A DNA stretch of 64,000 bases, taken from contig JAKVHY010000012.1 in the NCBI GenBank assembly GCA_023284085.1, positions 62,001 to 126,000 on the forward strand, in the 5' to 3' direction. Numbering within the stretch: position 1 is the first letter of the stretch; every line of letters starts with the position of its first letter. Below the pieces are notes generated by a model. It was not told where the DNA came from and did not search any database. It was given only the letters and a program-made list of their open reading frames with translations. This document shows, piece after piece, positions 15,734 through 23,564 of this stretch. The translations under genes were made by a program, and so were the position numbers. Origin of the DNA: Shewanella benthica. GTDB taxonomy: Bacteria > Pseudomonadota > Gammaproteobacteria > Enterobacterales > Shewanellaceae.

Positions 15734-18562
15734 ATGGACCTGAAAAATATTTTTAAACTCGGTGCACTTTCGACTGCTTTAGCTCTTGCCGGTTGTGGTG
15801 GCGATATTAATATTAATACCGGTGGCGAGGGAGGAAATACGCCTCCTCCGACTACAGTACCGACTCCGAGCCAAAGCGTTCAAGAGTTAGCTTACAGTGG
15901 TTTCGCCGAGCGTAATGCCAGCCTGTCCGTCGATGGTAAACAGGTGTGGACGCTGAAGGGGACCTTAGCCCCAACGAGCGCCGGGTCTAGCATGGGTAGC
16001 GGTGGCACTGGTGGACAAGATGCAGATAAGATTGTCTTGGGTAACGATGTTGTTTGGGAGCTAGATGGCGCCGTTATCGCGGGTGGCGATAAGGAAAATT
16101 CTGTGGAGCTGATCATCAGAGCCGGCACTAAGGTTATCGGCGGCAGTGATGCTTACCTGGTTATCAGTCGCGACTCGAAGATCCAGGCCGAGGGCTCTAA
16201 GACTCAGCCCATCGTATTCACTTCGAAAGAAAGTGCCTTGGGTGAAACCGGTGCCGCGGGCCAGTGGGGCGGACTGGTATTACTGGGTAACGCCCCGGTG
16301 AACACCTGTCCTGATCTCGATGCCTGTGATGCGTCATTCGAGGTGGGCAACCACAGTTATGGCGGTAATGACAGTGAAGATAGTTCAGGTTCGATCAAGT
16401 ATGTTCGTGTCGAGTTCGGTGGCTTCAAGATAAACGACACTCAGGAGATGAACGGTATCTCTTTTGCTGCTGTCGGTTCAGGGACACAAGTCGACCATAT
16501 TCAAATTCACTTGAATAACGATGACGGCGTCGAGTTCTGGGGCGGTAACGTGTCCATCTCCCATGTGGTGTTAACCGAGAACTTCGATGACTCGCTGGAT
16601 TGGACCAATGGTTGGCAAGGTAGTGCGCAGCACGTTTATATCCGCCAGCAAGATAACGGTTCAAACCGAGGGATAGAGGGTGACAGTAACAGCGATGCCG
16701 ATGCTACGCCTCAGTCTCAGCCTGTATTGGCCAACGTGACTATAGCAGTGGGCAATGGCGAGAACAGCGGTGGTGACCATGCTGAAGGTATCTTGTTCCG
16801 CAAGGGAACCGGGGCTCACGCCTACAACATACTCGTCAAGGGCGGTGTCGATTCCGGTGAATGTCTAGAGATCAACGATGACAACACAGTTGTCAGTGCG
16901 CAAGATGCAGCACTTACCATGCAAAACAGCTTAATCGATTGTGTCGAGCCATTTAAGAATGCCAAAGCAGATGCGGAAAAGGGACGTTCACTGTCTCTGG
17001 ATGTTGAAGCTTGGTTCTTAGCTCAACAAGGCAACTTAGCGGCTGCAGCGGATCTTAATGGCTATATGCCTAATGGCTCATCTGTCGCTCTGACAGGTGG
17101 CGCGGCAGACCTGAGTAATCTGGATGCTCGTCTCGAGGATGCCGAGTATATCGGCGCGTTCGACGGCACGAATGATTGGACTCAAGGTTGGACGACGGCG
17201 ATTCATGACGAGGTCACTCCGGCGCCAAGCGTATTACCTGTGCTGACATCGTGTCCGCTAGGAACATCTGCCGAGACCGTCGTTGCCGGTATCTATAAAG
17301 ACAGCTCAATTAATCTTGTTTGTACTCTAGAAGGTAATGTCACTACTAATACGACCCTACTCGCGGGTCAGAACGTGATGTACAAGATTGACGGCGGCGC
17401 CGTGGTTGTTGGTGGCGATAAAACAGATTCTGCTACTCTGGCGATTCAAGCCGGAGCATATATTTTTGCCACAGATAACAGCTATATCACAGTGAGCCGT
17501 GGCTCGAAAATTATGGCCCAGGGCAGTGCGACTCACCCCATAATTATGACGTCTGAGCAAGATGTCATCATGGGGGCTGAGGCTGCTCGTGGTCAGTGGG
17601 GTGGCTTGGTGCTGCTAGGTAACGGACTCACTAACAAATGTGATGATCACACCAGTTGTGATGTGGCATTCGAGGTGGGTGACTTCCCATATGGCGGCAA
17701 TGACAACACCGATAGCAGCGGTCAAATCAGTTATGTGGTCATCAAGTACGCCGGCTTTAAGGTCAATGATACCCAAGAGATGAATGGTATCTCTTTTGCG
17801 GCAGTGGGTAGCGGTACTCAGGTCGACCATATTCAAATTCATGCCAATGGTGATGATGGTGTCGAGTTCTGGGGCGGCGCGGTAAACCTTAAATATGTGT
17901 ATCTGACCGATAACTTCGATGACAGCTTAGATTGGACCAATGGCTGGCAGGGCAAGGCGCAGTTTGTCTACATCACCCATGAAGATGGCAACGCCAACCG
18001 TGGCATAGAGGGCGATAGCCATAAAGGCACAGGTGATACACCCGTTTCTAGACCTGTCCTGTCTAACTTCACCATATTACCGGGTGTCGATATCGAAAAT
18101 GCCAGTGGTGATAAGGGCGAAGGGATCTTGCTTCGAGTTGCTACTTCAGTTTCACTCAATAACATACTGGTTCAGGGACGTAAGGGAACGACTTCTACTA
18201 CCGAGTCTGGTGAGTGTCTGGAGCTGGACGGCACCTATGCCGACCTGGTCGATAACGTCAATAATGACCAGCTGACCATCAGTCATTCGATTATCGATTG
18301 TAATGAGCCGTTCAAGTACAGCTCTGATAATGCCGAGACTGCAGATGCCGTTGATGTGGCGACTTGGTTTATGGGCCAAACAGGTAATGGCACGGCTGCC
18401 GTGTCGATAACCCATGGTATGCCAGCTGCGACCGAGACAAATCTACTGGGCGCGGGTAAGGATATGAGCACCAGTGACAGCTTCTTCGAGTCAACCGACT
18501 ATATCGGCGCATTCGATGGCCAGAACGATTGGCGTCAAGGTTGGGCTTACTTTCCACAGTAA
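15734..18562 (+). CDS. Large lipoprotein with tandem internal duplication
   Basis: A 942-residue lipoprotein. The ATG at 15734 is preferred over 15728 because GGAG lies six bases before it and only two before the other. The signal sequence ends in the lipobox LALAGC, followed by a Gly/Asn-rich spacer and a Pro/Thr linker. The rest is two copies of one unit of about 444 residues, from about 60-490 and 500-942. Both copies contain GQWGGLVLLGN, NDTQEMNGISFAAVGSGTQ, NFDDSLDWTNGWQG, NRGIEGDS and a closing IGAFDG-NDW-QGW. The many short strands with Gly/Asp turns suggest a right-handed beta-helix. It precedes a TonB-dependent receptor by 127 bp; a surface-lipoprotein/receptor pair for uptake of some ligand is plausible but not shown. 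Ligand unknown. Confidence 0.75.
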   Translation: MDLKNIFKLGALSTALALAGCGGDININTGGEGGNTPPPTTVPTPSQSVQELAYSGFAERNASLSVDGKQVWTLKGTLAPTSAGSSMGSGGTGGQDADKIVLGNDVVWELDGAVIAGGDKENSVELIIRAGTKVIGGSDAYLVISRDSKIQAEGSKTQPIVFTSKESALGETGAAGQWGGLVLLGNAPVNTCPDLDACDASFEVGNHSYGGNDSEDSSGSIKYVRVEFGGFKINDTQEMNGISFAAVGSGTQVDHIQIHLNNDDGVEFWGGNVSISHVVLTENFDDSLDWTNGWQGSAQHVYIRQQDNGSNRGIEGDSNSDADATPQSQPVLANVTIAVGNGENSGGDHAEGILFRKGTGAHAYNILVKGGVDSGECLEINDDNTVVSAQDAALTMQNSLIDCVEPFKNAKADAEKGRSLSLDVEAWFLAQQGNLAAAADLNGYMPNGSSVALTGGAADLSNLDARLEDAEYIGAFDGTNDWTQGWTTAIHDEVTPAPSVLPVLTSCPLGTSAETVVAGIYKDSSINLVCTLEGNVTTNTTLLAGQNVMYKIDGGAVVVGGDKTDSATLAIQAGAYIFATDNSYITVSRGSKIMAQGSATHPIIMTSEQDVIMGAEAARGQWGGLVLLGNGLTNKCDDHTSCDVAFEVGDFPYGGNDNTDSSGQISYVVIKYAGFKVNDTQEMNGISFAAVGSGTQVDHIQIHANGDDGVEFWGGAVNLKYVYLTDNFDDSLDWTNGWQGKAQFVYITHEDGNANRGIEGDSHKGTGDTPVSRPVLSNFTILPGVDIENASGDKGEGILLRVATSVSLNNILVQGRKGTTSTTESGECLELDGTYADLVDNVNNDQLTISHSIIDCNEPFKYSSDNAETADAVDVATWFMGQTGNGTAAVSITHGMPAATETNLLGAGKDMSTSDSFFESTDYIGAFDGQNDWRQGWAYFPQ

Positions 18563-18594
18563 CTTTTCACACTGACTTTCAGCTTAAAGCAAGT

Positions 18595-18664
18595 GTCCCT
18601 CAAGAAGAGACCTCTTGAGGGACAAGTTACTGATATTAGTCTAAGCCGTAATTGTTTACGGCTT
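18595..18664 (+). promoter_or_regulatory. Two hairpins between lipoprotein and receptor genes
   Basis: GTCCCTCAAGA (18595-18605) pairs with TCTTGAGGGAC (18613-18623), an 11-bp stem; AAGCCGTAA (18643-18651) pairs with TTACGGCTT (18656-18664), a 9-bp stem. Neither has a real T-run. The second ends 26 bases before the receptor ATG. They may set the ratio of lipoprotein to receptor by stabilising or partly ending the upstream transcript. Confidence 0.65.
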
Positions 18665-18689
18665 TCATTACCCATACAGGATAGTAGGT

Positions 18690-21359
18690 ATGAAAACCAA
18701 GCCGAGTTTTACCGCAAATAAGCTCAGCCTCGCTGTTGCATCGGCGATCTCAGCCGCGACGTTATTGACTGCGTTGCCCGTATATTCACAGCAAGAAGCC
18801 TATGATCCCGGAGAAGATTTCCCCATCGAAGTGATCGAGGTCACAGGGCGCTTACGCACCTCGGCTTCTGAAGCGATGGAAGAGCGTCGTGAGCAAGTGG
18901 CCGTTGTCGATATCATGGGCTCTGAGCAGATAGCCAGAACCGGTGACAGCGATGCCGCCGCGGCCCTACGCAGAATCACAGGCCTGACACTGAAAGATGG
19001 CAAGTTCATCTATGTGCGAGGCTTAGGCGAGCGTTATTCCAGCACCTCACTCAATGGTGCCCTGGTGCCTTCGCCGGATCCGACTCGAAATGTGGTGCCG
19101 CTGGATATGTTCCCGGCATCGATCATCGAGTCTCTGTCGGTACAAAAAAGCAGTACAGCCTCAATGCCAGCCGCATTCGGTGGCGGTCATGTGGATATTC
19201 GTACTAAGTCGATTCCGGCGGATCTGTTTTTTAACGTGTCTGTTGGCGGTCGCTACAACACTAACGATAGTCAAGATACCTACACCTATAATGGTGGCAG
19301 CGATGATTGGCAGGGTAAGGACGATGGCACTCGAGCCATGCCCAATAGTATTCCTCAGACTTTCAACCAGTTTGGCGGCATCAGTCCGGTAGACATAGTC
19401 ACAGGCTCTAATGGCCAGATTGACTTTCAGTCGGCTAAACAGATGAACCGTGATTTGGCCAAAGATATCTATCGAGACATGACTGTGAATACCGAGAGTA
19501 CAGATCCCGGTTTTCGCGGCAATATAGCCCTGGGCAACAACTGGGATATCGGTGAAGAGTCGATATTCGGTGTGATGACCGCCGTGTCATATAAGCAGCA
19601 GGCGGAGAATTATACTAAGTTAGATGTCGAGCTAGATGGTGATGAGCAACAGGCTCAAGTCGAAAATTCCAAGAATATCGTGGGCACAGATTCCATAGTG
19701 CAGATCTCAGCCATGATAAATATGGGCTTCGAGTTCAATGAAGATCATAAGATAGAGACCTTCACCACTTACTTACGAGATACATCGGATGATGTGTCTG
19801 TGGCTATCGAGGAGACCTTAGATACCTTAGGTGAGCCTAATGCGTATCAGGTATATGCCATCGATTATGAGGAGCGTACCCTGATAAGCAATCAGATCAA
19901 GGGTCAGCACTTCTTCGAGTCGCTGTGGGATCTGGAGCTTAACTGGATGTACTCAGATGCCAGCTCAGAGCGTTATGCGCCCAATGAATTGTCCTATACC
20001 TATAATGTGGTGTTCGATGATGCAGGCTCGATGACATCCCGTAACCTCAATACCCAAGATGCGCCTAAATATGTCTATAGTCGCCTGGATGATGACACGA
20101 CCAACTACGGCTGGGACGTCTCGTTTCCCATAGAGTACGACTCGACACTCGTCACCCTAAAGGCCGGCTATGAGTACTTCGAACGCACCCGTGAGAGTTA
20201 TGCTACTCGCCTGAGTCTGGATGTGGATCTGAGTCCAACAGATCCCAATGGCGATATCTTGCAGCAAGAATTCGATCAGATTTTCAGTGATGCCAATATC
20301 GACAGCGATGTCTTAGGCCTGGAGTTTAAAGATGCCTCCACAGATACCGAAGATTACGTCGCCGCAGAGAAACTCGATGCCGGGTTTGTTAGTGTCGATA
20401 TCGACTTCGATGATGTGTGGCGTGTCTACGCCGGGGTGCGCTATGAGGACTTCAGACGCGTGACCTTGCCTATCGATCCCGAAGGAGAGATCTCCGATGA
20501 AGGTGGGCGTTACGATCTCAGCGATTATGCCATCACGGAAGATGCTTGGTTCCCGTCTATGTCACTGACCTGGAAAGACAGCGATACCACCCAGTGGCGA
20601 CTGGCTATGAGTAAGACCTTAGTTCGACCTGACTTACGTGAGGTGTCACCGGTACGCTTTCAGGACCCAGTTACTGGTTTCGATTTCTTCGGTAATCCTG
20701 AGCTTGAAAGCTCAGATATCTACAACTTAGATCTGCGCTGGGAGTGGTATGGCGAGTCGGGCAACAACCTGAGCGTGGGCGGTTTCTATAAAGATATCGA
20801 TGCGCCCATCGAGCCGATTCAACGTATCTCTGAGGCGGGGCGTCAGCTCAAGTTTTATAACGCAGATTCGGGCTATATTTATGGTATCGAGACCGAGTTC
20901 TTGCAAGACCTGGGCTTCTTGGGTCAGGACGGTGGCGTGTGGGATAGTTTCTTCGTTGCGGGTAACCTCACTGTGAGTGATTCAGAGATAGAGATATCTC
21001 CCAACGGTGAGATAGATCCCACCAACACCTCCAGACGCATGACGGGACACTCGGCTTGGGTCACTAACGTGCAGTTGAGCTTCGATTCTCCCGATGAGTA
21101 CCATAGTGCCACTCTGGTTTATAACGTGTTCGGTGAGCGTATCGCTTACGGTGGACGTGGTGGATTAGATGATGTGTTTGAGCAGCCGTTCCAGAGCCTG
21201 GATCTTACCTACAGCTTCTTCCCGTCAGAAAGCATGGCGATTAAGCTGAAGGCGAAGAACATATTAGGCGAGGAGACCGAATACCTGCAGCAGGGCATTA
21301 AGGTGTACGCCAAAGACCCTGGCACTGAGTATACGTTGCAGTTTAGCTATCAGTACTGA
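18690..21359 (+). CDS. TonB-dependent outer-membrane receptor
   Basis: An 889-residue receptor that takes up a ligand across the outer membrane with energy from TonB. A signal peptide (ending LLTALPVYSQ) is followed by the TonB box region (FPIEVIEVTGRLR), a plug domain with GLTLKDGKFIYVRGLGERYSSTSLNGALVPSPDP, and a 22-strand barrel ending in YTLQFSYQY. The YVRGLGERY and FGGGHVDIRTKSIP motifs place it among the large receptors of aquatic gammaproteobacteria whose ligands are mostly unknown. It lies downstream of the duplicated lipoprotein gene and before a pair of strong hairpins. No Fur-like site is evident. Class is secure, substrate is not. Confidence 0.9.
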   Translation: MKTKPSFTANKLSLAVASAISAATLLTALPVYSQQEAYDPGEDFPIEVIEVTGRLRTSASEAMEERREQVAVVDIMGSEQIARTGDSDAAAALRRITGLTLKDGKFIYVRGLGERYSSTSLNGALVPSPDPTRNVVPLDMFPASIIESLSVQKSSTASMPAAFGGGHVDIRTKSIPADLFFNVSVGGRYNTNDSQDTYTYNGGSDDWQGKDDGTRAMPNSIPQTFNQFGGISPVDIVTGSNGQIDFQSAKQMNRDLAKDIYRDMTVNTESTDPGFRGNIALGNNWDIGEESIFGVMTAVSYKQQAENYTKLDVELDGDEQQAQVENSKNIVGTDSIVQISAMINMGFEFNEDHKIETFTTYLRDTSDDVSVAIEETLDTLGEPNAYQVYAIDYEERTLISNQIKGQHFFESLWDLELNWMYSDASSERYAPNELSYTYNVVFDDAGSMTSRNLNTQDAPKYVYSRLDDDTTNYGWDVSFPIEYDSTLVTLKAGYEYFERTRESYATRLSLDVDLSPTDPNGDILQQEFDQIFSDANIDSDVLGLEFKDASTDTEDYVAAEKLDAGFVSVDIDFDDVWRVYAGVRYEDFRRVTLPIDPEGEISDEGGRYDLSDYAITEDAWFPSMSLTWKDSDTTQWRLAMSKTLVRPDLREVSPVRFQDPVTGFDFFGNPELESSDIYNLDLRWEWYGESGNNLSVGGFYKDIDAPIEPIQRISEAGRQLKFYNADSGYIYGIETEFLQDLGFLGQDGGVWDSFFVAGNLTVSDSEIEISPNGEIDPTNTSRRMTGHSAWVTNVQLSFDSPDEYHSATLVYNVFGERIAYGGRGGLDDVFEQPFQSLDLTYSFFPSESMAIKLKAKNILGEETEYLQQGIKVYAKDPGTEYTLQFSYQY

Positions 21360-21471
21360 TGCCATTTATCGTGAGTAATAGCGAGTTACCTTAGTTATTT
21401 AAATCGTTATTTATATAGCGTTATCTGTACTAGCGATTTATACCGACAGGTATTGGCATTACGCTAGATAA

Positions 21472-21505
21472 GTTTCAAACGGTACCAATCCTTACCGTTT
21501 GAAAC
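21472..21505. repeat. Perfect 12-bp inverted repeat after the receptor gene
   Basis: GTTTCAAACGGT (21472-21483) and ACCGTTTGAAAC (21494-21505) are exact complements around ten bases. It sits just before the terminator at 21513 and may add a second stem-loop to the 3' end of the receptor transcript. Confidence 0.75.
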
Positions 21506-21512
21506 GCCCCCC

Positions 21513-21553
21513 AAAAGGCCACTTTTTCTGGACAAAAAAGTGGCCTTTTTCTT
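21513..21553 (+). terminator. Strong Rho-independent terminator
   Basis: AAAAGGCCACTTTTT pairs with AAAAAGTGGCCTTTT and is followed by TTTTTCTTTC. The A-rich left arm would also allow it to work on the other strand. It closes the lipoprotein-receptor unit. Confidence 0.9.
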
Positions 21554-21649
21554 TCTATATTTTGTTATTTCTTTGACCTCGATTGTCATTATTGTTTTAA
21601 TACTAAGGATGTAAATGGATTTCACTAATAAAAACAAGGATATGTTTAA

Positions 21650-22642
21650 ATGCCTTTCCAATACGACGTCTCTAGATTCAAGCTCTCTAAAATTAATTCC
21701 CGCGGTTCTGGCTATCACGTTTTTTGCCTATTAAAACAGGCCTGCTTGCTGGTGGGGGCCGCTTTTATAGGCTTGTACTCCAGTGTGAGCCTAGCCGTCA
21801 CCGAGTGGGTCGATTTTGAGTTAGTCAATGGCCATATCACTTTGCCTGTCACTATTGAGGGCCATGAAGGTCGTGCAATTATTGATACCGGCGCTCAGGT
21901 CAACTCCATTAATCAAAGCTTTATCAACAGATATGAATTAGAGCTAGATAAGGCGGATAAGATCATTGTTCGTGGGGTTTATGGTGAGGAAAAGCGGCAG
22001 CGATACAGTAATGTGCAGGTCAATCTGCTGGGCGCAGATATCGAGATGGATAAGTTAGCGTCACTCCGTTTGGGGCATTATGAAAATGCCTTACTACTCG
22101 GTGGGGGATTTTTAGGAAATTTCATTTTTCAGTTCGATTATCCCAATAGCCGTATGCGATTGTTTATGCGCGATGAAGTCGATTTAGGTAAGCTTGAAAA
22201 CATTAAGATGCAGATAGATAAAGCCAGCAGACAGCCGATTGTGAAGGTTAAGCTTAATAATGAGAAAGAGACCTGGTTGATTATGGATACCGGTAACAGT
22301 GGTGGTATTTTTCTGAAGCGTAGCACTGCAGAGAGCCAAGGCTGGCTAGAGGAGTTTGAATTAGACAAGGCTTTAACTTCAGGTGTCCTGGGGTCAGGAT
22401 ACGTGGATGTATTCACTATGCCCGAGATGCAGTTTGGTCCATTTGTTTTAGAAAATGTCAAAATGTCAGTGCCTGAAGAAGGACAGAAAACCAATATAGC
22501 TTCTAATAGCCGTGGCTCAATGACACGTTTTAAAGGTAAAAATATTAAAGGACTTTTAGGCTATGATGTCCTGAAACACTTTGTGATCACTATCGACTAT
22601 AAGGCGGGTCATATGCATGTTGGTATCCCCGAAGAGGGCTGA
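21650..22642 (+). CDS. Retropepsin-like aspartic protease, membrane-anchored or exported
   Basis: A 330-residue protein with an N-terminal hydrophobic segment (LLVGAAFIGLYSSVSLAV, about residues 30-47), so the rest is probably periplasmic. It carries two copies of the aspartic protease motif: AIIDTGAQVNSI in the first half and LIMDTGNSGGIF in the second. Retroviral-type proteases have one motif per chain and work as dimers; two motifs in one chain suggest a fused, pepsin-like arrangement. A closing LLGYDVLKHFVITIDY fits the end of such a domain. It ends five bases before mepA, and MepA is a peptidoglycan hydrolase, so a role in envelope processing is possible. The substrate is unknown. Confidence 0.75.
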   Translation: MPFQYDVSRFKLSKINSRGSGYHVFCLLKQACLLVGAAFIGLYSSVSLAVTEWVDFELVNGHITLPVTIEGHEGRAIIDTGAQVNSINQSFINRYELELDKADKIIVRGVYGEEKRQRYSNVQVNLLGADIEMDKLASLRLGHYENALLLGGGFLGNFIFQFDYPNSRMRLFMRDEVDLGKLENIKMQIDKASRQPIVKVKLNNEKETWLIMDTGNSGGIFLKRSTAESQGWLEEFELDKALTSGVLGSGYVDVFTMPEMQFGPFVLENVKMSVPEEGQKTNIASNSRGSMTRFKGKNIKGLLGYDVLKHFVITIDYKAGHMHVGIPEEG

Positions 22643-22646
22643 TCTG

Positions 22647-23534
22647 ATGAAGATAAGCTGCTTGATTGTGATCCTGCTACTGTTTATGCCATTAAATGGT
22701 TTAGCCAATGCATGGAGTGACATTAAGACTCCTTATTCAGTCCTAAATGTTAAATCAGCAGCTGCAGTGTCAGTTACTGACATTGAGAGCTTGGCCATTG
22801 GTTCCTATGCTAATGGTTGTCTCGCTGGAGCCGATGCCTTGCCATTAGCAGGTGAGGGCTATCAGGTGATCCGTACGTCAAGAAACCGCTACTATGGCCA
22901 TCCCGAACTTATCCACTTTGTCGAAGAGTTTGCTAGGAAGCTAAATAAGTCTGGAAGCGATGATCTATTGGTTGCCGATCTTTCCATGCCTCGAGGCGGA
23001 AATTTTGTTGCAGGTCATGCTAGCCATCAAATTGGACTCGATGTCGATATCTGGTTTAGGCAGGCTGCCAAGTTGCAAACCTTAGAGCAAAGAGAGTCAC
23101 CGTTAGAGCTAAGCTTGGTGGATAAAGACAGTTTTGAAGTTAATGGCAATTGGCAAGCCGTGCATGGTGAGATGATAAGGCTGGCCGCAGAAAGTCCTCA
23201 AGTTGCTCGCGTATTTGTTAACCCCGCGATTAAGCAAAAATTGTGTGAACAGATTCAAGGTCATAGTGCATCAAGCAATAATAACTGGCTCAGTAAGGTA
23301 CGCCCCTGGTGGGGGCATACAATCCATATGCACGTGCGCCTAAGCTGCGCGGAGGGTGATAAGCTTTGTCAAAACCAAAATCCGCCGGTCAGCGGCACGG
23401 GTTGTGAGGATCTTAGCTGGTGGAATCAGCAGATGTTACAGCCTAAAAAATCGGCTCAAACGTCTAAAGATAAGAAGAAAGAGCCTAAGCCTGTCAAGGT
23501 GAAACCAGAGCTGTGCCAACTCCTGCTTAAATAA
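22647..23534 (+). CDS. mepA: Penicillin-insensitive murein endopeptidase
   Basis: MepA is a periplasmic zinc enzyme that cuts D-Ala-meso-DAP cross-links in peptidoglycan. The 295-residue protein starts at the ATG at 22647, with GAGGG just upstream, and opens with a signal peptide (MKISCLIVILLLFMPLNGLANA). The metal and active-site motifs of the LAS/M74 family are present: HASHQIGLDVDIWF and PWWGHTIHMHVRLSC. A basic C-terminal tail (KKSAQTSKDKKKEPKPVKVKPE) follows the catalytic domain. The gene is coupled to the upstream aspartic protease. It converges with the desulfurase fusion gene, with a gap of only 30 bp. Confidence 0.93.
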   Translation: MKISCLIVILLLFMPLNGLANAWSDIKTPYSVLNVKSAAAVSVTDIESLAIGSYANGCLAGADALPLAGEGYQVIRTSRNRYYGHPELIHFVEEFARKLNKSGSDDLLVADLSMPRGGNFVAGHASHQIGLDVDIWFRQAAKLQTLEQRESPLELSLVDKDSFEVNGNWQAVHGEMIRLAAESPQVARVFVNPAIKQKLCEQIQGHSASSNNNWLSKVRPWWGHTIHMHVRLSCAEGDKLCQNQNPPVSGTGCEDLSWWNQQMLQPKKSAQTSKDKKKEPKPVKVKPELCQLLLK

Positions 23535-23564
23535 GTTCATATTCAATGAAAAGTAAGCAGGGTA

